DNA of 55,590 nt from positions 1 to 55,590 of the forward strand of contig DASUWY010000081.1 of NCBI GenBank assembly GCA_036378175.1. Reading direction: 5' to 3'. Of the stretch, positions 33,012 to 41,764 are shown one piece after another. Position 1 is the stretch's first letter, and each line of letters opens with the position of its first letter. The translations under genes and the position numbers were made by a program. This stretch comes from Thermoleophilaceae bacterium (lineage in GTDB: Bacteria; Actinomycetota; Thermoleophilia; Solirubrobacterales; Thermoleophilaceae). The notes under the pieces were generated by a model. The model was not told the origin of the DNA. It was given only the letters and a program-made list of their open reading frames with translations, and searched no databases.

Positions 33012-33416
33012 GGGGACCGAAGGTCCCCGAATACTGAACGGCAACGTCTGCTGATGCCGCCCGTCCACATACAGCTCAAACGTGTGCGTCCCCTCTGACG
33101 CCGCCTCGAACTGGACGAACGTCGCCATCAGGTGACTGCCCTCCCAGCCGGGCGCCTTCTCCGGGTTCGGCGGGCCGAGAGTGAGGTTCGTGTGTGTCTC
33201 GCTGATCTCGGCGAGTTGGGGGTCGAGGATCTTCAGCATCACGTCGTGGGCCGATGACGCCTCGTCGTCGCCGAAGACGAGCCGCACGGCCAGCCACGTT
33301 CCCACCCGCGCCGGGAAGTCGGCGACGCGCACGGCATCCACCTGCGCGCCCACGACCGTCGCGAGGCCTCCCTTCACCTCCGCATAGCGGCAGGGGATTG
33401 CCCAGTCGACCCGCAT
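33003..33416 (-). CDS. DUF6941-type protein
   Basis: A 137-residue beta-rich cytoplasmic protein: MRVDWAIPCRYAEVKGGLAT, VGTWLAVRLVFGDDEASSAH, and a C-terminal THTFELYVDGRHQQTLPFSI. This pattern matches small immunoglobulin-like proteins annotated as DUF6941 in actinobacteria; function unknown. The ATG at 33416 is chosen because upstream codons are Arg/Ala-rich and not conserved in style. Its last codon and stop are formed by the heptamer repeat, so the C-terminus may vary between strains. Confidence 0.7.
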   Translation of the reverse strand: MRVDWAIPCRYAEVKGGLATVVGAQVDAVRVADFPARVGTWLAVRLVFGDDEASSAHDVMLKILDPQLAEISETHTNLTLGPPNPEKAPGWEGSHLMATFVQFEAASEGTHTFELYVDGRHQQTLPFSIRGPSVPGA

Positions 33417-33477
33417 CGCGGCACAAGGGTAGGCCGAAGCGCGCCTTGCGAGCCCCCGGGCGACTATCTTCCGCAAA

Positions 33478-35043
33478 ATGGCAACCGCTCCCGCCGCGCG
33501 CCGACGCGCGTTTCCGAGGCCGCCTCTGCGACGCCCCGGCCCGGTCGCCACCACCGTCATCGCGCTCAGCCTGCTCACGCTCGCGTCCGCGTTCGCGCGC
33601 ACGCGCGAGCTGAGTGCCGCGTACTGGATCGACGAAGGGCTCTCGTGGGGAATCGCCTCGCACCACTTCACATCGATCCCGCACGTGCTGCGCCAGGACG
33701 GCTCCCCGCCGCTCTACTACCTGATGCTGCACATCTGGATGAGGCTGTTCGGCACGAGCGAGGAGGCCACGCACGTGCTGTCGCTGATCCCCGCCCTGGC
33801 CACCATTCCGGTCGGCTGGTGGGCGGCCCGCAGCCTGTTCAGCGAGCGCGCCGCCTGGTTCACCGCCGCCCTGTTCGCGTTCAACACGTACCTCACCACG
33901 TACGCGCAGGAGACCCGCATGTACTCGTGGATGGTGCTCTTCTCGCTGATCGCCACCGCCTGCTTCATCCACGCGTTCGTGTTCAGGAGGAGGCGCTACC
34001 TGATCGGGTTCGCGGTGTCGGTCGCGCTCATGCTCTACACGCACAACTGGGCGCTCTTCTTCATTGCGGCGTCGCTCACCGCGCTGGGCGTGCTGGTGTG
34101 GAAGGCCGAGGACAGGCGGCCGCTGATCAAGGACGGGCTGCTCGCGTTTGGCGGCGCGTTCGTGCTCTTCATCCCGTGGCTTCCGAACTTCATCTTCCAG
34201 GCGCGACACACCGGCGCGCCGTGGTCCACGCCGCCGTCACTGCACAGCCTGCGCGTGGCGGTGTCGATGACCGTGGACGGCGACCGCATGGCCATGCCGA
34301 TCCTGCTCGCCGGCGGCGCCGGGATCGCCACGATGTTCGCGCGCCGCCGCGGCCTCGAGCGCGAGGCCGCCACCGCCGGTCTCGTGCTCTTCTTCGGCAC
34401 GCTGCTGTGGGCGTTCATCGGATCGCAGATCTCGCCGGCGTGGGCGTACCGCTACTTCGCCGCCTTCGTCGGCCCGCTGCTCCTGATGGCGGGCGTGGGC
34501 CTCGCCGACGCCGGGCGGCTCGGCGTGGTGGCGGGACTGCTGATCCTCGCGTTCTGGATCCCGTTCGGCTCGATCGCGCACAAGAGCATCGACCGTCACG
34601 TGATGTGGACCGCCGCGCCATATTTGAAGAAGGGCGACCTCGTGATCGTCGGCCATCCGGAGCAGGACGCCGTGGTGAACTACTACGCGCCGAAGGGTCT
34701 GCGCTGGGCGAACGAGATGGGGCCCGTGTCCGATCCTCGGGTGATGAACTGGGTGGACGCGATGTCGCGGATGAAGGCTGCCACCCCGCAGAAGAACCTC
34801 GAGCCGCTGATCAGGAACATGAAGCCCGGGCAGCACGTGCTGCTGCTGCGGCCGATCGTCGGGGGAACGAGCGGCTGGACGGCGCCGTGGACGAGCCTGG
34901 TGCGCCAGCGTTCGGCGGACTGGGCGCGGGCGCTCGCGCACGATCCGCGCTTCAAGCTCACGAAGCGACTTCCCCATCTCCGTGCGGACTACCATCCAAA
35001 GGGCCTGCGTGCGCTGATCTTCACGCGCGTTACTCCGGGTTAG
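33478..35043 (+). CDS. GT-C membrane glycosyltransferase (family 39 type)
   Basis: A 521-residue protein with about 10 membrane spans, paralogous to the gene at 17066. First loop: SAAYWIDEGLSWGIASHHF with the catalytic acidic pair. Then GSPPLYYLMLHIWMRLFGTS and NTYLTTYAQETRMYSWMVLF. The C-terminal third is soluble. It would transfer a sugar from a polyprenyl-phosphate donor. It lies 57 bases before the flavoprotein gene on the same strand and may be co-expressed with it. Confidence 0.85.
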   Translation: MATAPAARRRAFPRPPLRRPGPVATTVIALSLLTLASAFARTRELSAAYWIDEGLSWGIASHHFTSIPHVLRQDGSPPLYYLMLHIWMRLFGTSEEATHVLSLIPALATIPVGWWAARSLFSERAAWFTAALFAFNTYLTTYAQETRMYSWMVLFSLIATACFIHAFVFRRRRYLIGFAVSVALMLYTHNWALFFIAASLTALGVLVWKAEDRRPLIKDGLLAFGGAFVLFIPWLPNFIFQARHTGAPWSTPPSLHSLRVAVSMTVDGDRMAMPILLAGGAGIATMFARRRGLEREAATAGLVLFFGTLLWAFIGSQISPAWAYRYFAAFVGPLLLMAGVGLADAGRLGVVAGLLILAFWIPFGSIAHKSIDRHVMWTAAPYLKKGDLVIVGHPEQDAVVNYYAPKGLRWANEMGPVSDPRVMNWVDAMSRMKAATPQKNLEPLIRNMKPGQHVLLLRPIVGGTSGWTAPWTSLVRQRSADWARALAHDPRFKLTKRLPHLRADYHPKGLRALIFTRVTPG

Positions 35044-35100
35044 TAATCGGGCCGAACTTGGTAGAAATAGGGCCTAGGGCGAACGGGGTTCACCACCGGC

Positions 35101-36675
35101 ATGCAACCCGCGCACACCTCGAATTCGCCGTCCACCCCTCTTTCCATGAACGAAACGTCGCCCCCCACCCGCCGCTTTACCGCGCCCTCCCAACGGCGTA
35201 GCGCGTTGCTCGAGAAGCCCACCGTGGTGCTCGGCGGCGGCCCCGCCGGACTCACCGCCGGCTACCTGCTCGCGAAGCGGGGGCTGCCCGTGATCGTTCT
35301 CGAGGCGAACGAGAAGCTCGGCGGCCTTGCGATGACCGAGGAGCGCGACGGCTACCGCTTCGACCTCGGAGGTCACCGCTTCTTCACCAAGTCGAAGGAG
35401 GTCGACGACCTCTGGCACGAGGTGCTCGACGAGGAGTTTCTGCTGCGCCCGCGGATGTCGCGCATCTACTGGAACAAGCGCTACCTCGACTATCCGCTGC
35501 GCGGCCCGGACGTGATACGCAAGCTCGGGCCGATCGAGCTCACGCGCGCGCTGCTCTCGTACCTGCGCGCCGCCATCAAGCCGAAGGGCAACGAGGACAG
35601 TCTCGAGGAGTGGGTGTCCAACCGCTTCGGCAAGCGCCTCTACCAGCTCTTCTTCAAGTCCTACACCGAGAAGGTGTGGGGCGTGCCGTGCACCGAGCTC
35701 CGAGCCGAGTGGGCGGCGCAGCGGATCAAGGGACTGTCCTTCTTCAGCGCCGCGAAGGCTGCCTTCTTCGGCAACCGTGACAACGTGAAGAGCCTCATCT
35801 CGGAGTTCCACTACCCGCGCTTCGGCCCCGGGCAGATGTGGGATTCGATGGCGGCCGAGATCCGCCGCCTCGGCGGCGACGTCCGCACCGAGACTCCGGT
35901 GGAACGGCTCGTGATCGAGGACGGTCGCGTTGTGGCCGTGGAAGCCGACGGCGAGACGATCGAGGCAGGCGAGGTGATCTCCTCGCTTCCGCTGCGCGCC
36001 ACCGTGGAGATCACGCGCCCGCTCGCACCGCCGGAGGTGCGCGACGCCGCACGCGGCCTGCGCTACCGGGACTTCCTCACAGTCGCGCTCGTGATCGACG
36101 GCGAGGACCTCTTCCCGGACAACTGGATCTACATCCACGAGCCCGGCGTGAGGGTCGGCCGCATCCAGAACTACCGCTCATGGAGCCCGTGGATGGTGCC
36201 CGACCAGTCCAAGGCCTGCGTGGGCCTCGAGTACTTCTGCTTCGAGGGCGACGACCTCTGGACCATGAGCGACGACGAGCTGGTGGCGATCGCCTCCCGC
36301 GAGCTCGAGCAGCTCGGCCTGGCGTCGCAGTCGAAGGTCGAGCGCGGCTACGCCGTGCGGGTGCCGAAGGCCTACCCGATGTACGACCGCGACTACGAGC
36401 AGCGTGTCGCCACGATCCGCTCGTGGCTCGAGACCGTCACGAACCTGCAGCAGGTCGGCCGCAACGGCCTGCACCGCTACAACAACTCGGATCACTCGAT
36501 GCTCACCGCGATGCGTGCGGTGGAGAACCTCGTGCAGGGCACGAGCCATGACCTCTGGGCCGTGAACGCCGAGAGCGTCTACCACGAGGAAGACGTGAAG
36601 GAGGAGCATCCCTACCGGGAGGCTCCGGAGACGCCGGCCATGCAACAGCAGCAGCCGGTGGCCAGCGAGACCTAG
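35101..36675 (+). CDS. FAD/NAD(P)-dependent oxidoreductase, UDP-galactopyranose-mutase-like
   Basis: A 524-residue flavoprotein. After about 40 disordered residues the Rossmann motif TVVLGGGPAGLTAGYLLAKR appears, then EANEKLGGLAMTEERDGYRF and DLGGHRFFTKSKEVDDLWHE. Later stretches include FFKSYTEKVWGVPCTELRAE and RVPKAYPMYDRDYEQRVATI. The pattern is that of the amino-oxidase/protoporphyrinogen-oxidase-like group, which includes UDP-galactopyranose mutase. Such genes are often found with cell-wall glycosyltransferases, as here, so a role in sugar-nucleotide or lipid-linked-sugar chemistry is likely. The substrate is not settled. ATG at 35101 or 35146 could be the start. Confidence 0.8.
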   Translation: MQPAHTSNSPSTPLSMNETSPPTRRFTAPSQRRSALLEKPTVVLGGGPAGLTAGYLLAKRGLPVIVLEANEKLGGLAMTEERDGYRFDLGGHRFFTKSKEVDDLWHEVLDEEFLLRPRMSRIYWNKRYLDYPLRGPDVIRKLGPIELTRALLSYLRAAIKPKGNEDSLEEWVSNRFGKRLYQLFFKSYTEKVWGVPCTELRAEWAAQRIKGLSFFSAAKAAFFGNRDNVKSLISEFHYPRFGPGQMWDSMAAEIRRLGGDVRTETPVERLVIEDGRVVAVEADGETIEAGEVISSLPLRATVEITRPLAPPEVRDAARGLRYRDFLTVALVIDGEDLFPDNWIYIHEPGVRVGRIQNYRSWSPWMVPDQSKACVGLEYFCFEGDDLWTMSDDELVAIASRELEQLGLASQSKVERGYAVRVPKAYPMYDRDYEQRVATIRSWLETVTNLQQVGRNGLHRYNNSDHSMLTAMRAVENLVQGTSHDLWAVNAESVYHEEDVKEEHPYREAPETPAMQQQQPVASET

Positions 36676-36730
36676 CGTCCTTCAGCCCGTCGGCGGCCTG
36701 CCGGTGCGCTAGCGTCCGCGCGGTTTGAAC

Positions 36731-39127
36731 GTGGCGGCATGCTGGCTGCTGTTTCCGCTGGTGATGTGCGTGGTCTGCCTCGGCTGCGGACTGCTGCTCG
36801 ACGCCGTCAGCGGCTCGCGGCTCCCGCGGCCGCTGCTGCTGCCGTCCGGGCTCGCGCTCGTGATCGTGCTCGCGCAGCTCGCGATCTCGAACTCCGTCAC
36901 GGTCTCGCTCGCCCTGCCGGTTGTGCTGGTGGCCACCGTGGCCGGACTGGTGCTGGGACGCGCATGGAGGCTCCGGCCGAGCGGCGCCGGCTGGGCCGCA
37001 GCCGCGACCGTGGGCGTGTTCGCCGTGTACGCAGCGCCGATCGTTCTCTCGGGCCAGGCCACGTTCGCGGGCTACATCAAGCTCGATGACACCGCCACCT
37101 GGCTCGCTCTGACAGATCACGCCTTCGGGCACGGGAGCAGCCTGTCGAACCTGCCCACGTCCACCTACGGCGCCACGCTCCACAGCTACCTGAGCACGGG
37201 CTACCCGCTCGGTTCGTTCCTGCCGCTCGGGATCGGCCACAAGCTCACCGGCCAGGACATCGCGTGGCTGTTCCAGCCATACATGGCGTTCCTTGCGGCA
37301 ATGCTCGCGCTGTCTCTGTACTGGCTCGCGAGCAGGGCGCTGCGCTCGCGGCCACTCGCCGCGCTGTGCGCGTTCGCAGCGGCCCAGGCCGCCACGCTCT
37401 ACGGCTACTCGCTCTGGGGAGGAGTGAAGGAGGTGGCGGCGGCCTGGCTCGTGGCCACCACGGCGGCGCTGGGTATCGACGCTGCCCGCGAGGCGCGGTT
37501 GGGTCGCGCGCTGCTGCCCGTGACGGTCACGTTTGCGGCGGGCCTCTCCGCACTCAGCATCGGCGGTGGTGTGTGGCTCGCCCCGGCGCTCGTGGGCGCG
37601 CTGCTCGTGGCAGTCCGCTTTCAGCGGCGCGACGTGCCGGTGCGCCAGGCGCTCGTGTTCGTGCCCGTGGCGGCGGTGCTGGCGGCGCCCGCGATCGCGA
37701 TGGCGCGCACGTTCCTTCATCCCGCCTCGGGCACGCTCACGAGCGAGACCGAGCTGGGCAACCTGCGCCAGCCGCTGAAGCCCTCGCAGGTGCTCGGCAT
37801 CTGGCCGGCGCCCGACTTCCGCGTCTCCACCGTCCACCCCACGGTGACCACCGTGCTGCTCATCCTCCTCGTGCTGCTGGCGGCTACCGCGGTGTTCGTG
37901 ACGCTCCAGCGCGGCGCATGGGAGCTCCCCCTATTCGTGCTCGCGACGGCGGCGGCGTGCCTCGTGGTGGTGTGGATCGGCTCGCCTTGGGTGGACGGCA
38001 AGGCGTACGCCACCGCGTCACCTGCCTTCGTGCTCGCGGGCATGGCCGGAGCCGGGATCGTGTTCCTGCGCGGTGGCTGGGCGTGGCGCGGGTTGGGAGC
38101 GGTACTCGCGCTGGTCCTCCTCGGCGGCGTGGTTTGGTCGAACGCGCTGGCCTACCGCAACGTCGACCTCGCGCCGCGGCGCCAGCTCGCGGAGCTCGAG
38201 CAGATCGGCAAGCGCTTCGCCGGACAGGGGCCAGCGCTGATGAACGACTACGACCCGTACGGGGCGCGCCACTTCCTGCGGCAGCTCGACGCCGAAAGCG
38301 TGTCGGAGCTGCGCGTGCACGTGATCCCGATGCGCGACGGGAACCAGGTGCCGAAGGGCTCGTCCGCGGACCTCGACCGCTTTGCCCCGAACACGCTCAT
38401 GGGCTACCGGACGATCGTCCTCCACCGCTCGCCGAGCGAGAGCCGGCCGCCCGCTCCCTACAGCCTCGCCTGGCGGGGGCGCTACTGGGACGTGTGGCAG
38501 CGGCCGGTGGCCCCCGCTCGTCCTGTGGTGGCGGACCTCCCGCTGGGCACGGGACTCGAGCCGGGAGACGTGCCGGACTGCGCGGCGGTGCAGAAGCTCG
38601 CGCGGCAGGTGCCGCCCGGCGGGGAGCTTGCCGCCGCGCCGCGCGTGGCACCTGTGGAGGTGGCGCTCACGGACGCCCGGATTCCGCCCGGCTGGTTCTT
38701 CGATCCCGCGCACCCCGGCGCGCTGGAGCCCGGGGGCGCGGGGTCCGTGCACGGGCGGGCGATCGTGCCGCGCGACACCACCTACGGGGTGTGGCTCGGC
38801 GGCTCCTTCAAGTCCCGCGTGCGGGTGTTCGTCGATGGCAGGCTCGCCGCCTCGGGGCGTGGCGTGCTCGAGTGGGAGCCGTTCGTGAAGATCGGCTCTG
38901 TCCGGCTCACCGCCGGCACCGTGCAGCGCGTGCGCATCGTGTACGACCCGCCTAGCCTTCTCCACGTGGGAAGCGGCGGCTTCGAGTCGGGATTCGGGCC
39001 GCTCGTGCTGAGCGACGAGTCGGGTCGTGAGCCGGTGACCTACGTCCAGCCGAGCCGAGCCAGAACGCTCTGCGGGCGCTATCTCGACTGGGTGGAAGCG
39101 CTTGGGCCAAGGGTAAGGAAGGGTTAA
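36731..39127 (+). CDS. Large GT-C-like membrane protein with C-terminal beta domain
   Basis: About 798 residues, 12-13 membrane spans in the first 480, then a soluble part with a beta-sandwich (SFKSRVRVFVDGRLAASGRG, RLTAGTVQRVRIVYD) and the ending TLCGRYLDWVEALG. An early loop has GYIKLDDTATWLALTDHAFG with the acidic pair. VLGIWPAPDFRVS parallels LGVWLTPDFRFDP in the paralogue at 24115. Probably a lipid-linked-sugar-dependent transferase of surface glycan. Start GTG at 36731; a TTG two codons earlier is also possible. Confidence 0.75.
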   Translation: MAACWLLFPLVMCVVCLGCGLLLDAVSGSRLPRPLLLPSGLALVIVLAQLAISNSVTVSLALPVVLVATVAGLVLGRAWRLRPSGAGWAAAATVGVFAVYAAPIVLSGQATFAGYIKLDDTATWLALTDHAFGHGSSLSNLPTSTYGATLHSYLSTGYPLGSFLPLGIGHKLTGQDIAWLFQPYMAFLAAMLALSLYWLASRALRSRPLAALCAFAAAQAATLYGYSLWGGVKEVAAAWLVATTAALGIDAAREARLGRALLPVTVTFAAGLSALSIGGGVWLAPALVGALLVAVRFQRRDVPVRQALVFVPVAAVLAAPAIAMARTFLHPASGTLTSETELGNLRQPLKPSQVLGIWPAPDFRVSTVHPTVTTVLLILLVLLAATAVFVTLQRGAWELPLFVLATAAACLVVVWIGSPWVDGKAYATASPAFVLAGMAGAGIVFLRGGWAWRGLGAVLALVLLGGVVWSNALAYRNVDLAPRRQLAELEQIGKRFAGQGPALMNDYDPYGARHFLRQLDAESVSELRVHVIPMRDGNQVPKGSSADLDRFAPNTLMGYRTIVLHRSPSESRPPAPYSLAWRGRYWDVWQRPVAPARPVVADLPLGTGLEPGDVPDCAAVQKLARQVPPGGELAAAPRVAPVEVALTDARIPPGWFFDPAHPGALEPGGAGSVHGRAIVPRDTTYGVWLGGSFKSRVRVFVDGRLAASGRGVLEWEPFVKIGSVRLTAGTVQRVRIVYDPPSLLHVGSGGFESGFGPLVLSDESGREPVTYVQPSRARTLCGRYLDWVEALGPRVRKG

Positions 39128-39181
39128 GAAGCGCCGGGTGGCACCCGATATTCGCCGCTCGACCTACTACCTTTACGTCGC

Positions 39182-39919
39182 TTGAGCAGTCGCAAGGAAC
39201 AGAAGGAGCGCCTCCGGCAGGAGCGTCTTGAACGGGAGCGCGCGGCCACCGCTTCCGCGGAACGCAGGCGCCGCCTGCAGATCGGCGGCGGCGTTGCCCT
39301 GCTCGCCATCATCGTCGCGGTGGTAGTGGTGGTGCTCGTCTCGAGCGGAGGCGGCGGCAGCAACAGCAGCACCACGGCCACCACCGTGAGCAACACCAAG
39401 GCCGGGGGCGATACCGGAGTGCCGGCCGCCGCGCAGGTGGGCCTGAACGACGGGCCGGCGCCGTGGAAGCCCGAGTACAGCTTCCTTGCGCAGCGGCTCG
39501 CCGCGTTCAACTTCCCGCAGCAGACGGACGTGGGCTACCACGTGCACGCGCAGCTCACCATCTACGTCAACGGGAAGCAGACCCCGGTGCCCGCGGACAT
39601 CGGCATCGATCCGCAGGGCCGCTTCATCTCGCCGATCCACACGCACGACACGAGCGGCGTCATTCACATGGAGTCGGCGAAGTTCTATCCCTTCACGCTG
39701 GCCGAGTTCCTCAACGTGTGGGGCGTCTACTTCACAAACAACCAGCTCGGCTCGTACAAGGCCGGCGATGGCGGCAACGTGCTGCAGCTATGGGTGAACG
39801 GCAAGCAGGTGGCGGACCCGGTGCACTACAAGCTCAAGGCCCACGACGTGCTCGTGCTGGGTTACGGCAAGCCCGGCTCCTTCCCGCACAAGAAGAGCTT
39901 CAGCTTCGGCCAGCTCTAG
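39182..39919 (+). CDS. Membrane-anchored His-rich extracytoplasmic protein
   Basis: A 245-residue protein. It has a charged N-terminal helix (SSRKEQKERLRQERLERERA), one membrane span at about 35-58 (IGGGVALLAIIVAVVVVVLV) and a Ser/Gly linker. An outer domain carries clustered His: YHVHAQLTIYVNGKQTPVP, then FISPIHTHDTSGVIHMESAK. The His pattern suggests metal binding. This outer domain is widespread in actinobacteria with no known role. The start is TTG at 39182; TACCTT at 39168-39173 could be a -10 box placing the transcript start almost on it, and no ribosome binding site is present. Confidence 0.75.
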   Translation: MSSRKEQKERLRQERLERERAATASAERRRRLQIGGGVALLAIIVAVVVVVLVSSGGGGSNSSTTATTVSNTKAGGDTGVPAAAQVGLNDGPAPWKPEYSFLAQRLAAFNFPQQTDVGYHVHAQLTIYVNGKQTPVPADIGIDPQGRFISPIHTHDTSGVIHMESAKFYPFTLAEFLNVWGVYFTNNQLGSYKAGDGGNVLQLWVNGKQVADPVHYKLKAHDVLVLGYGKPGSFPHKKSFSFGQL

Positions 39920-39929
39920 GCTCGGCTCG

Positions 39930-40316
39930 ATGATCGAGCTGAAGCCCGTGGCCGTGGTCGAGTCCACGCTGAAGGACCGATCGGACGCGCCGAAGCAGGG
40001 TCGTGAGGGCGCTCCCGATGCCTGGCTCGTGTTCGAGCCGGCCTTCATCGAGGCGCTTGACGGGATTGCCGCCGGAGATCGCATGATCCTGCTCACCTGG
40101 CTCGACCGCGCGGACCGCGACGTGCTGCGCGTCCACCCGCGCGACGACCTCGCGAACCCGCTCACCGGCGTGTTCGCCACCCGCTCGTCCGACAGGCCGA
40201 ACCCGATCGGACTTCACGAGGTGGAGGTCCTGGCGCTCGAGGGCAACCGGATGCACGTGCGCCCGCTCGAGGCGCTCGACGGCACGCCGGTGGTGGACGT
40301 GAAGCCCGTGATCTAG
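39930..40316 (+). CDS. trmO: TrmO-like tRNA t6A37 N6-methyltransferase
   Basis: A 128-residue protein of the TsaA/TrmO family, which uses S-adenosylmethionine to methylate t6A at position 37 of threonine tRNAs. It is a single beta-barrel domain with the hallmark GVFATRSSDRPNPIGLHEVE and the later EALDGTPVVDVKPV. WLDRADRDVLRVHPRDD fits the family. It lies 10 bases after the preceding gene, so it may be in the same transcript. A tRNA-Ser gene converges from the other strand. The family also has members of other role, so the activity is inferred. Confidence 0.85.
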   Translation: MIELKPVAVVESTLKDRSDAPKQGREGAPDAWLVFEPAFIEALDGIAAGDRMILLTWLDRADRDVLRVHPRDDLANPLTGVFATRSSDRPNPIGLHEVEVLALEGNRMHVRPLEALDGTPVVDVKPVI

Positions 40317-40324
40317 GGCTTGAA

Positions 40325-40414
40325 CGGAGGGGGTGGGATTCGAACCCACGAGACCCGTGGACCGGGCCTAACGGTTTTCAAGACCGTCGCATTCAACCGC
40401 TCTGCCACCCCTCC
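40325..40414 (-). tRNA. tRNA-Ser (anticodon TGA)
   Basis: Minus-strand class II tRNA: acceptor GGAGGGG/CCCCTCC, D-arm TGGCAGAGCGGTTGAATGC, anticodon stem ACGGT/ACCGT with loop CTTGAAA, long variable arm, T-arm GTGGGTTCGAATCCCAC. Discriminator G. Reads UCA, and UCG by wobble. Confidence 0.95.
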
Positions 40415-40467
40415 GGGGCTTTGCTGACCGGGTGATCAGGGTAGCCGGAGGCGAATTGCCGAGGCGT

Positions 40468-40788
40468 TCATTCCAACCATTCCGTGACGAAGGTGGGGTT
40501 GGCGTGGATGCACACGAGACTGGCCGGGCCCGAGCCTGTGTTCGTGAACCCGTGCGGCGTGTTGGGTGGGACGATCACGATGTCCCCCGGTCCGGCGTCG
40601 AACTGCTCGTCGCCCGCCTGGAACCTGATGTTGCCCTCGTTCACCACCCACGTCTCGTCGTAGGGGTGCTTGTGGAGGCGCGGCCCCTGACCCGGGTCCG
40701 AATGGTCGAGGATCACGGAGATCGTCGCTCCGTGCTCGGCACCCTGAAGGTTTCCGTTCGGAAGTGCGCTCGTATTGATCACTGGCAT
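40468..40788 (-). CDS. Single-domain cupin
   Basis: A 106-residue cupin_2 protein with a full metal motif: GPRLHKHPYDETWVVNEGNI (His-x-His-x4-Glu) and GPGDIVIVPPNTPHGFTNTG supplying the second His. A small metal-binding barrel, possibly an isomerase, dioxygenase or sensor; the reaction is unknown. The ATG at 40788 has AAGGAG just upstream. It follows tRNA-Ser in the opposite transcriptional order and has no operon partner. Confidence 0.8.
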   Translation of the reverse strand: MPVINTSALPNGNLQGAEHGATISVILDHSDPGQGPRLHKHPYDETWVVNEGNIRFQAGDEQFDAGPGDIVIVPPNTPHGFTNTGSGPASLVCIHANPTFVTEWLE

Positions 40789-40863
40789 GTCTCGTTCTCC
40801 TTGAGAAGTCTTAGCTCACCTTTAGCGATGAATTTGCGGTGCCAACGGGTCTATGTAAGTGAG

Positions 40864-41100
40864 ATGTTCGACGGCAACCAGACAGACCGCACCGACGAGA
40901 GCGCGGCGGACCTCCAGGATTACCTGGCGCAGCTTCAGGCGGAGCGGGCGCTTGCTTCGCTCGAGGGGCTCGACCGCAACGCGGCATACGTCGCCGACCT
41001 CGACGAGGCGCTCGAGGAAGCGGAGCACGACTACATGGTTGCCGCCGTCACGGAGATCGCGAGCCTCCGGGCGGAGCTCAGCGGTCCGCTAAACGGTTGA
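40864..41100 (+). CDS. Small helical protein, unknown
   Basis: A 78-residue acidic protein, probably a helical hairpin: SAADLQDYLAQLQAERALAS and YVADLDEALEEAEHDYMVAA. No domain recognised. The ATG at 40864 is used; an ATG 12 codons earlier is possible. Its last 23 bases overlap the end of the convergent HAD gene. Codon periodicity supports coding. Confidence 0.55.
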   Translation: MFDGNQTDRTDESAADLQDYLAQLQAERALASLEGLDRNAAYVADLDEALEEAEHDYMVAAVTEIASLRAELSGPLNG

Positions 41101-41764
41101 CGAGGTTCGCGTCCAGCTCGGCGATCGATCCGAGCACCACATCCGCCAGGCCGAGCGCGTCCGGATCCGGCGGAAAATCAGCGTTGGGACTCGCGATCAC
41201 CGCCATGCCCGCCGCCGCGGCCGACCGCAGGCCATTGGTGGAGTCCTCAACCGCAGCGCAGGCCTCGGCCTCGACCGACAGGCGCCGCGCCGCCTCGAGA
41301 TAGACGTCCGGCGCGGGCTTCCCCCGCGGCACCTCCTCTGAGGACACGGTGGCGCGAAAGCAATCGGTCAGATCAGCCTCGCGCAGCACGAGCTCGATGA
41401 TCGACGGGTTGGCCGAGGACGCCAGGCCGAGCGGCCAATGGCCAGCCAGGCGGATCACGGCGTCGCGCGCGCCGGGGATCAGCGGCAGCTCGCGGCGGTA
41501 GTGCTCCTCGAGCCGTGCAACCACGGCGGCCGAGATCTCCTCAGGCGCCATCGGCACCGCCAGCTCGTCGTGCATGTAGCGCGACCATTCGATCGAGCTC
41601 ATTCCCATCATCGCCCGCGTGGCCTCGTCCTTCCAGGCGCCGCCGCTCTGCTGCGTCAGCTCCCGGCGCGCCTCGTTCCACACCTCCTCGGAGTCCACGA
41701 GCACTCCGTCGAGGTCGAAAACGACCGCGTCTACGCGCTTGCGATCGTCGCTGGAGCGCCCCAC
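41078..41764 (-). CDS. HAD-superfamily phosphatase/phosphomutase
   Basis: A 228-residue HAD hydrolase of the beta-phosphoglucomutase-like subfamily. Motif I DAVVFDLDGVLVDSEEVWNE contains the nucleophile Asp; the helical cap follows. Motif II is LGLASSANPS, motif III the Lys in VPRGKPAPDVYLEAARRL, and motif IV CAAVEDSTNGLRSAAAAGM. It would hydrolyse or isomerise a small sugar phosphate. Because motif I needs residues just before GTA, the start must be upstream; the GTG at 41764 has GAGGTG before it and overlaps the end of the seryl-tRNA synthetase gene by 34 bases. The two are co-translated. Confidence 0.85.
   Translation of the reverse strand: MGRSSDDRKRVDAVVFDLDGVLVDSEEVWNEARRELTQQSGGAWKDEATRAMMGMSSIEWSRYMHDELAVPMAPEEISAAVVARLEEHYRRELPLIPGARDAVIRLAGHWPLGLASSANPSIIELVLREADLTDCFRATVSSEEVPRGKPAPDVYLEAARRLSVEAEACAAVEDSTNGLRSAAAAGMAVIASPNADFPPDPDALGLADVVLGSIAELDANLVNRLADR

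Noticed and set aside
30391-40414. Two tRNA-Ser genes and serS within 13 kb as a functional cluster
   Set aside because: They are in separate transcripts with unrelated genes between; likely chance.
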